Shown here: positions 25,033-34,561 of the stretch, piece by piece
Layout: every line of letters starts with the position of its first letter
How positions within the stretch are numbered: position 1 is the first letter of the stretch
From: Viridibacillus sp050279675
GTDB lineage: Bacteria > Bacillota > Bacilli > Bacillales_A > Planococcaceae
DNA: 64,000 nt
Assembly: GCF_050279675.1 (NCBI RefSeq)
Contig: NZ_JBNNUK010000015.1
Span: 26,580 to 90,579, forward strand
Reading direction: 5' to 3'
Made by a program: the position numbers and the translations under genes
The notes under the pieces: generated by a model
Told to the model about the DNA's origin: nothing
Seen by the model: only the letters and a program-made list of their open reading frames with translations
Database searches by the model: none

Positions 25033-28000
25033 TTAAACAGATTTATTCATTTCGCTTGCTTGTTCTCTTTGCTGCCTTTTTGCTTTACGGAAGTGAAGTG
25101 TCTCGTATATAACGGGAATAACCACAAGTGTCAGCAATGTGGCCATTGTTAAACCGCCAATTACGACGATTGCAAGACTGCTGGATACTAAGCTAGTTGA
25201 CTCAGCCTTTTTAAATAATAATGGAATCATAGCACAGACTGTCGCCATAGCGGTCATTAGAATTGGACGCATTCTTGTAGCTGCTGCTTCTACTAGTGCG
25301 TCACGAATAATCATTGTTTTTTCATTTTGTTTGACTCGATCTAGCAAAACAATCGCATTCGTAACTACAATGCCAATTAGCATTAAGGCACCAAGTAGTG
25401 CCGTAACATCTACCGTAATTCCACTAATCAATAGGCCGAGAATCGCGCCAATTGCTGCTAATGGAAGTGAACATAATATTGCAATTGGTGCACGGAATGT
25501 CTTAAAGGTTACAACCATAATTAAGAATACGATTCCGATTGATACAAGCATAGTGATAAATAAATCAGAGAAATCGTCTGCCTGCTGTGCACTTGCACCG
25601 CCAATATATACGTTTACTCCAGATGGAATCTTCATTCCTTTAACATCTTTCTTACCAAAGATAGTTTTAGTAATCTCTTCATTGACCTTTGATAGATGCT
25701 CAGGATCAACACTAGCGGTAATACGTACATATGAATTGCCATCTTTATGAATTATGTTTGTTGGCTTCTCTTCTTGTTTTAGCGTAGCTACTTTGGATAA
25801 AGGCTCCATTCCTGTAGGTGTAGCGACTAACATCTTGTTTAATTCATCTTTCGTTTTTGGGTTCAGGAGAGGCTCTATCATAATGGTAGTTGGCTGTGAA
25901 CCAATCGTTGCCATTCCTATAGGCGTTCGATTTAGAAAAACACCTAATTGCTGAGAAATTTGCGTTGCGCTTCCTTCAGCAGCATTCACTTTATAGGAAT
26001 AGACCATTTTTTTGTCATCCTGATTGGTTGTTACCTTATCAATACCTTTTATTCCTTCGATTTTTTCTTTTACATTAGTTGCAGTTTTTTCAATTTGATT
26101 TAAATCATCACCCATAATATCAATCGTAATTGGTGAAGATGACCCTGACATAAAGGAAGCTGTATCTACTGTTAGTTCTGCACCCACATACTCATTCTTT
26201 TGTTTTTCTAGTCTTTCAAGCATTTGTTCTGTATCTTTACTATCCTTTAACATGATCATGATGGTTGCAAGCGTTGGAGAATTAACCCCTCCAAATCTCG
26301 CGGCATCTTCTGTATTACCAAGCTGTGTATATTCATATTCCACTTCATCTTGAGAGTGAATGTAATCTTCAAGGCGAAGTGTATTTTCTTTTACTTTTTC
26401 AAGTGGTGTATCATTTGGATATTCTAAAGTTGCCTGAATGAAATCAGCTGTCGATTTATCAATCTCTCCCTTAGGCATTGCGAAATAAGTCCCAATTGAA
26501 CCTGCAAATAATAACAAAGAGAGTAGATATACAACCCATTTGTGATTTAGTGTCCATGTTAATAAGCGAGAAAAACGTACTGCAGGCTTATGCACAGCAA
26601 GTTTACTATTTTTCAATAAGGATGAACTCATCAACGGTACAACTGTGACTGCAACAATTAATGAAGCGAGTAAAGAATATGTGATCGTCAAGGCAAATGG
26701 CATTAAAAAGTCTTGTAAACTGCCACTAACTAATCCTATTGGTAAGAATACGGCAACAGTTGTTAGTGTAGAAGCTAATATAGCTGTTCCTACTTCTTTT
26801 GTCGCTTCTACAACAAGACTAACTGAGAATTTTTCGTTTTGCATTTTCCGGAAAATGTTTTCTATTACGACGATACTATCGTCAACAAGTCTTCCAACAG
26901 CTACAGCTACTCCACCTAATGTCAAAATGTTTAAAGACACTCCTGACATCCATAGCAGAAACAGTGTAAAAGCTAGAGAAAGCGGTATGGAGACAATCGT
27001 AATAAATGTTGAACGTAGGTTTCTTAGAAATAGAACAATTACTATGGTCGCGAATAGTGCGCCTAATAATACTTCTTTCATCATCGTATTTACGGAACCT
27101 TCAATCATATCGGCTGTCGACATAATAACATCGCTCTGGACATTATGGTATTGTTTGTTCATTTTCTTTGTTACTTCGGCAATTTCTTTCCCTGTACTTA
27201 CTGCGTTTGCATTACTTTGTTTCGTCATAATAAGAATTAACGCATCTTTACCGTTTACACGAGTAAGAGTAGTAGTTGGCTTTTTAATGCTTACTTTTGC
27301 GACATCCTCCAGTTTGACATCTGGAGCAATGGACAGTTGTTTAATGTCTTTCAAAGAATTCAATTTTCCAATGATTTTGATGTTACTGGCTTTGTCGTCA
27401 ATCGTTTTTTCCCCGACAGAAGCAGAAAGGTTTTGATCTTGGAGTACTGTCATAATATTCTCAAGTGATAATTGTTTTTCTGCTAATAGCGTATTATTTA
27501 TTTTTATAGAAACATATGAACTTTCTGTACCAAACGCTTGCACATCTGCGATACCTTTTATATCTTTATACATTGGAATGATTTTTTTCTTAGCAAATTC
27601 GCTGTTTCTTTTTGTTAATCCATCCTTAAAAGTAATAGAAACATCTGCGATCGGGATCATGGATGTATTAAGCTGAATGATTGAAGGTTTCTGAACATTC
27701 TTAGGTAATGTCACCGTAGCAAGAGCTTCTTGCACTTCTTGCTTAGCATCTTTCATATTGGTTTTTGATTCAAATAATATATCGATTTGTGTAAATCCAT
27801 CACCTGTTGTGGAGAAATAATCTTTCTTTCCTTTGACAGAACTCACTGCGGTTTCAATTGGCGTTGTGACCTGTTCCTCCATCGAATTAGAATCGATTCC
27901 TTGCCCCAGTGCAATAATCGTTATTTGCGGTTGATCAGCAGGTGGTAAAAACTCCATTGGTAATTTGAAATAGCTAACACATCCTAAAAGTAATACAAGG

Positions 28001-28059
28001 ATTGTAACTAATGTTATGGCCGCTTTATTCTTGAAGGACCATTTAGTAAACACAGACAT
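25033..28059 (-). CDS. RND-superfamily efflux pump (SwrC/YerP-like)
   Basis: A 1008-residue proton-driven export pump with the AcrB/HAE layout: helix 1 (about 12-30), a large extracellular domain (about 35-325), helices 2-6, helix 7 (about 505-525), a second extracellular domain (about 530-830) and helices 8-12. Helix 4 carries the proton-relay signature VGRLVDDSIVVIENI with two aspartates. In Gram-positives such pumps act without an outer membrane channel; SwrC of B. subtilis protects against surfactin. It appears monocistronic, with GGAGA before the ATG. No adaptor or regulator is next to it. Substrate unknown. Confidence 0.93.
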   Translation of the reverse strand: MSVFTKWSFKNKAAITLVTILVLLLGCVSYFKLPMEFLPPADQPQITIIALGQGIDSNSMEEQVTTPIETAVSSVKGKKDYFSTTGDGFTQIDILFESKTNMKDAKQEVQEALATVTLPKNVQKPSIIQLNTSMIPIADVSITFKDGLTKRNSEFAKKKIIPMYKDIKGIADVQAFGTESSYVSIKINNTLLAEKQLSLENIMTVLQDQNLSASVGEKTIDDKASNIKIIGKLNSLKDIKQLSIAPDVKLEDVAKVSIKKPTTTLTRVNGKDALILIMTKQSNANAVSTGKEIAEVTKKMNKQYHNVQSDVIMSTADMIEGSVNTMMKEVLLGALFATIVIVLFLRNLRSTFITIVSIPLSLAFTLFLLWMSGVSLNILTLGGVAVAVGRLVDDSIVVIENIFRKMQNEKFSVSLVVEATKEVGTAILASTLTTVAVFLPIGLVSGSLQDFLMPFALTITYSLLASLIVAVTVVPLMSSSLLKNSKLAVHKPAVRFSRLLTWTLNHKWVVYLLSLLLFAGSIGTYFAMPKGEIDKSTADFIQATLEYPNDTPLEKVKENTLRLEDYIHSQDEVEYEYTQLGNTEDAARFGGVNSPTLATIMIMLKDSKDTEQMLERLEKQKNEYVGAELTVDTASFMSGSSSPITIDIMGDDLNQIEKTATNVKEKIEGIKGIDKVTTNQDDKKMVYSYKVNAAEGSATQISQQLGVFLNRTPIGMATIGSQPTTIMIEPLLNPKTKDELNKMLVATPTGMEPLSKVATLKQEEKPTNIIHKDGNSYVRITASVDPEHLSKVNEEITKTIFGKKDVKGMKIPSGVNVYIGGASAQQADDFSDLFITMLVSIGIVFLIMVVTFKTFRAPIAILCSLPLAAIGAILGLLISGITVDVTALLGALMLIGIVVTNAIVLLDRVKQNEKTMIIRDALVEAAATRMRPILMTAMATVCAMIPLLFKKAESTSLVSSSLAIVVIGGLTMATLLTLVVIPVIYETLHFRKAKRQQREQASEMNKSV

Positions 28060-28497
28060 TTAATAAAATCTCCTTTCTCATACTCATCCATTTTATGCAT
28101 TGCTCAATCTCAACATTAAGATTTCTCACTTTTTTTTGTGGTTTTCCTCCTGTATGTAATTGTAAGTCTTTGGAATTTTAAGGATAATAGACCAGGGGTG
28201 GTGGTTTCTCTAAGTCTTGAGACCGATTTTTAATCATTTGAGGGACCGATTGCAGATTCAATGATTCGAAATTTGAAGGAGATTTTATATTTCAAATTGC
28301 TAAGGTTATACTTAAAGATATACATTAGGGATTTATGGTTATTTTAGTACGTTCGAACAAATAATATAAAAATTGCCCAACTTTAAAAAGCTAAGCTGTT
28401 ATTAGAGGACATAAAATCATGCTAATGTAGATAATCCTTTGAAAAAGTAGATTCTAAAATTAACTATCCAATAAAGAAAACTATAGAAGGTGAAAAT
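28060..28497. other. Divergent intergenic region between RND pump and response regulator
   Basis: About 440 bases that must hold the promoters of both divergent transcripts. I could not place a -35/-10 pair convincingly, and I see no open frame or strong hairpin. Confidence 0.4.
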
Positions 28498-29190
28498 TTG
28501 TACCGAATATTACTAGTAGAAGACGATGAATCGCTTGCAACATTATTAGCTGAACATCTAGAGAATTATAATTATCAATGTACAATCTGTACGGATTTTG
28601 AAGATGTATCCGGAGAAGTTGAACGGATAAAACCGCATCTTGTTCTTCTTGATATCAACTTGCCAAAATACGATGGATTCTATTGGTGTAGAAAGATTAG
28701 GCAATTCTCAACTTGTCCTATAATCATTATCTCCGCGCGCAATGGTGATTTTGAACAAGTCTTTGGCATTGAGAACGGGGCAGACGACTATATTACGAAG
28801 CCGTTCTCACTTGATGTTGTAATAGCAAAAGTAAATGGTCAAATTAGAAGGATTTATGGTGACTATGCATCAAATCAAACGGAGCGTACTGTCGTCAAAG
28901 GGGATTTGAAACTATATCTTGAAAGTATGATTCTTGAAAACAATCATGAGCAAGTTACGTTAACAAAAAAAGAGTTAATGCTTGCTAGCATGTTACTAGA
29001 AAATACACCAAAAGTATTAAGCCGAGATGTATTACTAGCTAAGCTATGGGATGATGAGAGCTTTGTTGAAGAAAATACATTAAATGTGAATATCGCAAGA
29101 CTACGCAAAAAGCTACAGGATGTAGGGTCAAAAGCTGAGATTGAGGCGGTCCGGGGGGTAGGATATCGCTTAATTGAGGGGACAAGATGA
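28498..29190 (+). CDS. OmpR-family response regulator (BceR-like)
   Basis: A 230-residue response regulator. The receiver domain (1-118) has the acidic pair D9/D10, the phosphoacceptor D52 in LLDINLP and K101 in TKPFS. The winged-helix DNA-binding domain occupies about 130-228. The TTG start has GAAGGTG upstream. It overlaps the kinase gene by four bases. With the kinase and the downstream ABC pair it forms a peptide-antibiotic sensing and resistance module of the Bce/Psd/Yxd type. A candidate binding box lies before the ABC genes. Confidence 0.93.
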   Translation: MYRILLVEDDESLATLLAEHLENYNYQCTICTDFEDVSGEVERIKPHLVLLDINLPKYDGFYWCRKIRQFSTCPIIIISARNGDFEQVFGIENGADDYITKPFSLDVVIAKVNGQIRRIYGDYASNQTERTVVKGDLKLYLESMILENNHEQVTLTKKELMLASMLLENTPKVLSRDVLLAKLWDDESFVEENTLNVNIARLRKKLQDVGSKAEIEAVRGVGYRLIEGTR

Positions 29191-30161
29191 AACTTTTTAT
29201 AAAAGACCAACTACCAATTATTATTTTGTATGGGTTAACATTCATCGGTTTGTTCCTGTTATATGACTGGTTAGGGGAGATGAATAATAAGAAAGGCTAT
29301 TTCATCTTTTTAAGTTTAGTTCTATTATTCTTATTTCTTCTTTATCAGTACTTTAGCCATAAAAACCTCTATAAACAATTATCTACTAAGCCTGAAAAGC
29401 TAGAGGATGCGATCATTCCAAAACCTTACTGTGCAATGGAAGAAGCTTATAGTAAAAGTATGCATAGCTATTTGCAACTACATCATTATGATATGAATCG
29501 TTTAACAAAAAGACAGAAAGAGTACCAAGTAATGATAAATAATTGGGTACATCAGATAAAGACACCTGTTTCGGTGATTAGCATGTTAACACAAATGAAT
29601 GAGGGAGATCCAAATTTCAGTAAAGTGAAACGTGAAGTTAACAAAATCAATTATGATCTATCACAAATATTGACATATCTTCGTACTGAAGATTTTTCGG
29701 CAGATCTTAAAATCGAAAAAACTTCATTTAGAGATGTGATATTAGAAGTCACGAATGATTTAAAAGATTTTTTTATTTCGAAGTCTGTCTTTCCAAATCT
29801 ATCAGTTAGTGAACATCTATCTGTCTATACTGATGAAAAATGGATGAAAATTGTCTTATATCAAGTCATTAATAATGCTATTAAGTATAGTGATGAAGGC
29901 GAGCGAGTTCATATCGCAGTAGAAATGGAAGGGGAAACAGCCATTCTAAAAATTACGAACAAAGGAATGGGCATCGAACAAAGTGACTTGAACCGAGTAT
30001 TTGACTTATTCTTCACCGGTGAAAATGGTCGAAGGAATGGTGAATCAACAGGAATGGGTCTCTATATTGTGAAAAAAATCCTTGATATGCTAAATCACGA
30101 ATACAAAATTGAATCTACCGTTAATGAGAAAACAACTTTCTCTATTTACTTTAAGCCATGA
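29187..30161 (+). CDS. Intramembrane-sensing histidine kinase (BceS-like)
   Basis: A 324-residue kinase with only two membrane helices (about 10-29 and 37-55) and almost no extracellular loop, the hallmark of BceS-type kinases that sense through the partner ABC permease. The H-box is NWVHQIKTPVSVI with the phosphorylated histidine, the N-box VINNAIKYSDEG, and the G-box STGMGLYIVKK. It starts in a four-base overlap with the regulator gene. A terminator hairpin begins within its last codons, so it is not automatically co-transcribed with the ABC genes. Confidence 0.93.
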   Translation: MKLFIKDQLPIIILYGLTFIGLFLLYDWLGEMNNKKGYFIFLSLVLLFLFLLYQYFSHKNLYKQLSTKPEKLEDAIIPKPYCAMEEAYSKSMHSYLQLHHYDMNRLTKRQKEYQVMINNWVHQIKTPVSVISMLTQMNEGDPNFSKVKREVNKINYDLSQILTYLRTEDFSADLKIEKTSFRDVILEVTNDLKDFFISKSVFPNLSVSEHLSVYTDEKWMKIVLYQVINNAIKYSDEGERVHIAVEMEGETAILKITNKGMGIEQSDLNRVFDLFFTGENGRRNGESTGMGLYIVKKILDMLNHEYKIESTVNEKTTFSIYFKP

Positions 30162-30180
30162 TGATGTCATGGCTTTTATT
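30152..30180 (+). terminator. Terminator overlapping the kinase stop codon
   Basis: AGCCATGA pairs perfectly with TCATGGCT and is followed by TTTTATTTA. The stop codon lies in the left arm and loop region, so the hairpin includes the last codons. Confidence 0.75.
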
Positions 30181-30182
30181 TA

Positions 30183-30196
30183 TGACAAAAACGTAA
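30183..30196 (+). promoter_or_regulatory. BceR-type binding box
   Basis: TGACA, four bases, CGTAA fits the TNACA-N4-TGTAA inverted repeat recognised by BceR-like regulators with one mismatch. It ends 21 bases before the -35 element of the ABC promoter. Confidence 0.55.
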
Positions 30197-30217
30197 TGAT
30201 ACTGCAATGATAGGAAA

Positions 30218-30246
30218 TTGTGAGCTTTCCATTCAGCACTTATGAT
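30218..30246 (+). promoter_or_regulatory. SigA-type promoter of the BceAB-like transporter
   Basis: TTGTGA, a 17-base spacer, then TATGAT, located between the kinase terminator and the ABC ATPase gene and downstream of the BceR box. Confidence 0.55.
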
Positions 30247-30305
30247 TAGGTTAGTCAAAAGACGTCAAATATTAAAAGTAATGACCAGAAGGAGAAGATA
30301 ATTAA

Positions 30306-31061
30306 ATGAAGATTTTACAGGTTGATAACCTTGAGAAGACATATATGGGGAAAGTAAATTTTAAAGCTTTACACTCTGTTTCTTTTGATTTGGAACAGGG
30401 GAGTTTTGCGGCTATTATGGGACCTTCAGGTAGTGGGAAGACAACATTGTTGAATTGTATTTCAACGATTGACTTGCCAACTGATGGTGAAATCACGATT
30501 AATGGGCAACACCCACATAAATTAAATGACGATAACTTAGCGCAATTTAGAAGAAAAGAACTTGGTTTTGTATTTCAAGATTTTAATTTAGTTCATACGT
30601 TATCGGTTAAAGAAAATATCCTTCTTCCACTTGTTTTAGATAGTATACCGGCTTCTGAAATGGAGAAGAGATTAGAAAAAGTAACAAAACTATTAGGTAT
30701 TGAACAACTATTACAAAAGCGAACTTTCGAAATTTCTGGAGGACAAGCACAACGAATAGCTATTGCACGTGCTATCATTCATCAACCATCGTTATTACTT
30801 GCTGATGAGCCGACGGGAAATCTTGATACTAAATCTGCTAAAGATGTCATGGAGCTTTTTAAATCGATCAACAAAACATTACAAACGACTATTCTAATGG
30901 TTACTCATGACCCTTATGTAGCAAGTTTTTGTGATCGTGTCATCTTTATAAAAGATGGGAATCTTTATAATCAAATACATCGAGGCACTAAACAAGGAGA
31001 GTTTTATCAGAACATCATGGATACCTTGACCTTCCTTGGAGGTGGAAGAAATGACATTTAA
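30306..31061 (+). CDS. Bacitracin-type ABC transporter ATP-binding protein (BceA-like)
   Basis: A 251-residue MacB/LolD-type ATPase: Walker A GPSGSGKTT near residue 38, signature ISGGQAQR near 142, Walker B LLLADEPTGNLD near 162. Length matches BceA (about 253). GAAGGAGAAG precedes the ATG. It pairs with the following BceB-like permease, overlapping it by 11 bases. Such transporters both free target lipids from peptide antibiotics such as bacitracin and signal to the intramembrane kinase. Confidence 0.94.
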   Translation: MKILQVDNLEKTYMGKVNFKALHSVSFDLEQGSFAAIMGPSGSGKTTLLNCISTIDLPTDGEITINGQHPHKLNDDNLAQFRRKELGFVFQDFNLVHTLSVKENILLPLVLDSIPASEMEKRLEKVTKLLGIEQLLQKRTFEISGGQAQRIAIARAIIHQPSLLLADEPTGNLDTKSAKDVMELFKSINKTLQTTILMVTHDPYVASFCDRVIFIKDGNLYNQIHRGTKQGEFYQNIMDTLTFLGGGRNDI

Positions 31062-32973
31062 TCATATTGTCTTACAAAATATTTTAAGAGATAAATGGAC
31101 ATATATCGCTTATTTCTTGAGTAGTGTTTTTTCTATCTTTATCTTCTTTTCATTTTCAGTTTCCATGTTTCACCCTGATTTATCAATCATTCAAAATGGT
31201 TCAGCACTATCGCTAGCTATGATGGCGGGCAATGTGTTAGTCTACTTATTTTCTTTCATTTTTATATCGTATTCAGTTATGTCTTTTATGCATATGAAAC
31301 AAAAGACGCTTGGCTTATTTGTCATCATGGGTGCATCTAATAAGCAGATAAAAAAGATGGTCTTTCGAGAAAACATGTTTATTGGGATTATTGCGATATT
31401 GACAGCTATAATAATGGGCCTATTATTTGCCCCTCTATTTCTAATGATTACGAAGAAGATTATGAACGTTGAAGGATTTGCTATGTATTTTCCGATGAAA
31501 GCAATTGTTTTAACAAGTGCGATGTTTTTAGTGTTATTTCTAGTGATTTCTTTAATCACACCTTTCTTTATCCGTAAACAACAAATCATTCGATTGTTAA
31601 AGTCGGATAAGAAGAGTGAAAGGGAAGTGCGACTTTCTCCAATAAAATTATTACTGGGGTTAGTCACAGTAGGCTTTAGTTTGGTAGCGATGACGATCAA
31701 AAATGATGCTTCGTTTATCCGTCCATTGGTAGATAGTGATTTTGGGGTTATTGTTTTATTAATCATTTTTCTGATGGGACTGTATCCGTTATACATGCAA
31801 CTCTCACTGCTAAGTATTACTATAGTACAGAAAACCAACTATTATTTACAAAGAACAAATATGCTAACAGTTTCAGGGTTGAAGTCAAAAATACGATCAA
31901 ACGTGAAAATCATGTATCTAGTGTCCTTATTATTGATGGGCTCTTTTTTCTCAATAGTGATGTTGTATAGTGCCAATGCAAACGTCGAGGATAGTACTAA
32001 AGCTAATTATCCATTTAGTTTTATGTATGTTTCCAATACGGGTAATGCTCAGGAGAAAGAGCATGTAGGGCTATTACAAAGCACATTAGAAAATGAAAGA
32101 GGATACCAATCTTATAAATTTGATGTTTTGTGTAACCTAGAAAATAGAAGTCAATCTTTCATTTCTCAAAGTGATTATAATCAAGCCGTTCAGGGGATAA
32201 ATGGAAAACCCGTTGCACTAAAACAGGATGAAGTTTATATAGTGAGCGGTAATTCTAGAATACATCCGAATCTTGAAATTTCGACGCAATTCCAGCAAGT
32301 ATTCAAGAAAGCGGATATAAAACCGCAAGTTGTAGGTTCTGCAAGTCAAAATCTAATGCCAACGGGTTATCTTAGTCGCTTATTAGTTGTTTCGGACGAA
32401 GCTTACTCTAAAATCAATCAATTAAATATGTTCAACCATATCAATGTTTTTGCCTATAATATTAGCGATTGGAAAGAAAATATCAAATTGGCAGAAACAC
32501 TGGAAACGAAAATACACATTGATTCTGATGTTGAATATGGGCAAAATTTTGGCTTTTTTAGCGCAGGAAATTTGTATGCTACAGATAAAAACGCTAAAAA
32601 CTTGATGTTCTATATCGGTTTCATGCTTAGTCTAATTTTCATGATTGCTGCTCTTAGTATGATCTATTTCCGACTCATTACCGACTTTGACAAAGAACGT
32701 GAGATGTACAAAGGAATTATGAAAATGGGGCTATCGAAGAAAGAACTTTCCACTGTGGTATCCAAACAATTATTCGTGTTAATGTTTGTACCATTTATTG
32801 TTGCTAGTGTCTTTCTATTCATTGGAGTCGATTTTCTAGAAGAAGTGATGGGTGGTTCATTACAGACAATAGCTATTTATAGCTTTGGCGTTTTCTTTAC
32901 CATCCAATTGCTAGGCTATCTGATTGTAAATCGTAAGTATAGAAAAACGTTAATTACAGAATTAGCGAAATAG
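31051..32973 (+). CDS. Bacitracin-type ABC transporter permease (BceB-like)
   Basis: A 640-residue FtsX-type permease with ten predicted membrane helices and a large extracellular domain of about 210 residues between helices 7 and 8 (about residues 310-520), the defining feature of BceB. That domain gives ligand specificity. I place the start at ATG 31051, which has GGAGGTGG seven bases upstream; the frame is open from a TTG 15 bases earlier but that would put the RBS inside the gene. The exact peptide cannot be predicted from sequence alone. Confidence 0.92.
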   Translation: MTFNHIVLQNILRDKWTYIAYFLSSVFSIFIFFSFSVSMFHPDLSIIQNGSALSLAMMAGNVLVYLFSFIFISYSVMSFMHMKQKTLGLFVIMGASNKQIKKMVFRENMFIGIIAILTAIIMGLLFAPLFLMITKKIMNVEGFAMYFPMKAIVLTSAMFLVLFLVISLITPFFIRKQQIIRLLKSDKKSEREVRLSPIKLLLGLVTVGFSLVAMTIKNDASFIRPLVDSDFGVIVLLIIFLMGLYPLYMQLSLLSITIVQKTNYYLQRTNMLTVSGLKSKIRSNVKIMYLVSLLLMGSFFSIVMLYSANANVEDSTKANYPFSFMYVSNTGNAQEKEHVGLLQSTLENERGYQSYKFDVLCNLENRSQSFISQSDYNQAVQGINGKPVALKQDEVYIVSGNSRIHPNLEISTQFQQVFKKADIKPQVVGSASQNLMPTGYLSRLLVVSDEAYSKINQLNMFNHINVFAYNISDWKENIKLAETLETKIHIDSDVEYGQNFGFFSAGNLYATDKNAKNLMFYIGFMLSLIFMIAALSMIYFRLITDFDKEREMYKGIMKMGLSKKELSTVVSKQLFVLMFVPFIVASVFLFIGVDFLEEVMGGSLQTIAIYSFGVFFTIQLLGYLIVNRKYRKTLITELAK

Positions 32974-33035
32974 TTTGATTGTAATTCATTTAATCTCAAT
33001 ATCAATCAGTTTTAAACAAAAAAAGAGATGTTATA

Positions 33036-33070
33036 AAAAGACTTGCCCAGCAGAGGGGGCAAGTCTTTTT
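33036..33070 (+). terminator. Terminator of the BceAB-like operon
   Basis: AAAAAGACTTGCCC pairs perfectly with GGGCAAGTCTTTTT around an eight-base loop. The A- and T-flanks make it usable from both sides, and it also ends the converging small gene. Confidence 0.9.
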
Positions 33071-33091
33071 ACATATTGGAACATACGAGGT

Positions 33092-33313
33092 CTACAAAAT
33101 GAGGGCAACAATCGCGATAGCAACCATAAGAACACAAAAACCTATAAGCGTATAGCCGATTACACGAATTCCTTTTGGTTGTTGTTGTAAATGTAGTTTC
33201 TTATGAGATGGAGCACCCATTATTTGATTATCAGACTCCATCGGATCAAATATTGTATCTTCATTATTTAATGTACTTGATGCATCTTGAATAATTTGAT
33301 TCTTTTCTTCCAT
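33092..33313 (-). CDS. Small single-pass membrane protein, unknown
   Basis: A 73-residue protein with a hydrophilic N-terminus (1-48) and one C-terminal membrane helix (about 50-72). A strong GAGGAGGTAA site is seven bases before the ATG, which supports expression. It converges with the BceAB-like operon. The tail-anchored layout, with PKGIRVIGYTLIGFCVLM at the membrane entry, is not one I can assign to a family. Confidence 0.7.
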   Translation of the reverse strand: MEEKNQIIQDASSTLNNEDTIFDPMESDNQIMGAPSHKKLHLQQQPKGIRVIGYTLIGFCVLMVAIAIVALIL

Positions 33314-33920
33314 AACATTACCTCCTCTTAAAGGTTGTAATAAAAATGACTTGAATTATTACCAATTTATTCAACTATACACGATAATTATATTGCTTGA
33401 AAGCGTTAATTATAAGTAAATAACCTTGTTGAATAGGATTATCTTTTTATTTTGAAGTATGAAGTAATAAATGGAAGGGTACTGTTTTAGAATGCTCTCA
33501 ATACAGCATTCATAGTAAGATTTAGAGGGGGGGCTATTAAGTAGAGGGATACAATTTCAGTTTTCAGAGTGAAGCCTTAAAGGAAATATGTAATCTTGCC
33601 AAACTTTCAAAAATCGAAACGAGGTTTTAGTAAAAGATGATTAAGCTTTTCAGACGGCTCATTTTTGTTCCCATAACTGGCAAGATAATTTAAAATAGAG
33701 ATAGCTAGTTTTTCTTATTTAACTATAGAGACAGGTGGTTCCAACAATAAGCAGAAATGATATTATAAATTACAAATGGAAAATAGGATAAAATTTGGAA
33801 CTTTTATTAGTTATAATCGTTTAAATTAAATGGCAGGCTAATGAATGTAATTAATGAGATATCAATGTATCTAATTAAAGTGATTGTTCAAATAAATACG
33901 AATTTGAGGGTGATCTCGGT
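33314..33920. other. 600-base intergenic region
   Basis: No convincing gene. A short plus-strand stretch near 33541-33630 reads VEGYNFSFQSEALKEICNLA in one frame before a stop and may be a gene remnant. A run of seven G lies at 33529-33535. Otherwise AT-rich. Confidence 0.35.
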
Positions 33921-34412
33921 TTGCTAATGCTTTTAATTCAGTTTGTTACAGCTACTATACTATGTTTCTTTTCTACTTTTTTTGCGTGGTATGAAGGTAG
34001 TACAATCCTTGATAATCCATGGGAATGGAAGTATTCAACACCATTTTCTCAATTGTTATATGGAGAAGTACATAGTGCTAGCGATATATCACAACTCGAC
34101 TACTTTATATATGCAGCTAAATTTCAACCCACTTTTCCAGCTATTATGGTAATAAGCAGTGTATATATGCTTATTCTTATTGGGTATTATTCTTTCAAGG
34201 AAAGGTATAAATGGTTTGCTTATTATCTATTCATTTTAGCTGGAGGATTATCTATTCTTAGTTATTTTATATATATTTCGACTACTTTACGTGGGGAAAT
34301 TCTTTTCTATATTTGTATAGTGAGTAGTGTTCTGTGTTTAGCAATTGCTACGATATCTTACTTTCAGATTTTTAATCGTAACACGAATAACAAACAAATT
34401 TTCTTGAAATAA
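33921..34412 (+). CDS. Membrane protein of the YjdJ/DUF4306 type
   Basis: A 163-residue protein with four hydrophobic segments (about residues 3-22, 70-92, 100-120 and 127-148). The N-terminal motif FFAWYEGSTILDNPWEWKYS, followed by an external loop with SQLDYFIYAAKFQPTFP, is what I recall from the YjdJ-like DUF4306 family of Bacillus, function unknown. Start is TTG with GAGGGTG upstream. It appears to be a single-gene unit. Confidence 0.7.
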   Translation: MLMLLIQFVTATILCFFSTFFAWYEGSTILDNPWEWKYSTPFSQLLYGEVHSASDISQLDYFIYAAKFQPTFPAIMVISSVYMLILIGYYSFKERYKWFAYYLFILAGGLSILSYFIYISTTLRGEILFYICIVSSVLCLAIATISYFQIFNRNTNNKQIFLK

Positions 34413-34500
34413 CGGGGCAAAAATTAAACAGAGAAACGTTTTATTTGCTGTTTCTCTGTCTGAATTACTAGTAATTGTTCTTTCCTCATTAATTTCCCTA

Positions 34501-34547
34501 TAAAAAATCACCCCAATCGTTAGTTTTTGTCTAACAGCTGAGGTGTA
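34501..34547 (-). terminator. Terminator of the purine nucleoside phosphorylase gene
   Basis: On the minus strand CACCTCAGCTGTTAG pairs with CTAACGATTGGGGTG (some mismatches), followed by ATTTTTTATA, about 15 bases after the stop. Confidence 0.7.
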
Positions 34548-34561
34548 GTTCTTGTTCTTTA

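Noticed and set aside
25139..25954. Plus-strand frames of 203 and 66 codons opposite the RND pump
   Set aside because: Shadows of the strongly coding minus strand; no RBS and no plausible protein composition.
26645..27436. Plus-strand frame of 263 codons opposite the RND pump
   Set aside because: Antisense shadow of the RND gene; low-complexity Thr/Ser/Ile composition and no RBS.
31036..31050. TTG start for the BceB-like permease
   Set aside because: This TTG contains the Shine-Dalgarno site of the ATG at 31051.
32975..33190. Plus-strand frame of 71 codons after the BceB-like gene
   Set aside because: It runs through the operon terminator and overlaps a better supported minus-strand gene.
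34429..34459. Hairpin ACAGAGAAAC/GTTTCTCTGT after the YjdJ-like gene as a terminator
   Set aside because: The stem is good but no T-run follows; termination is uncertain.
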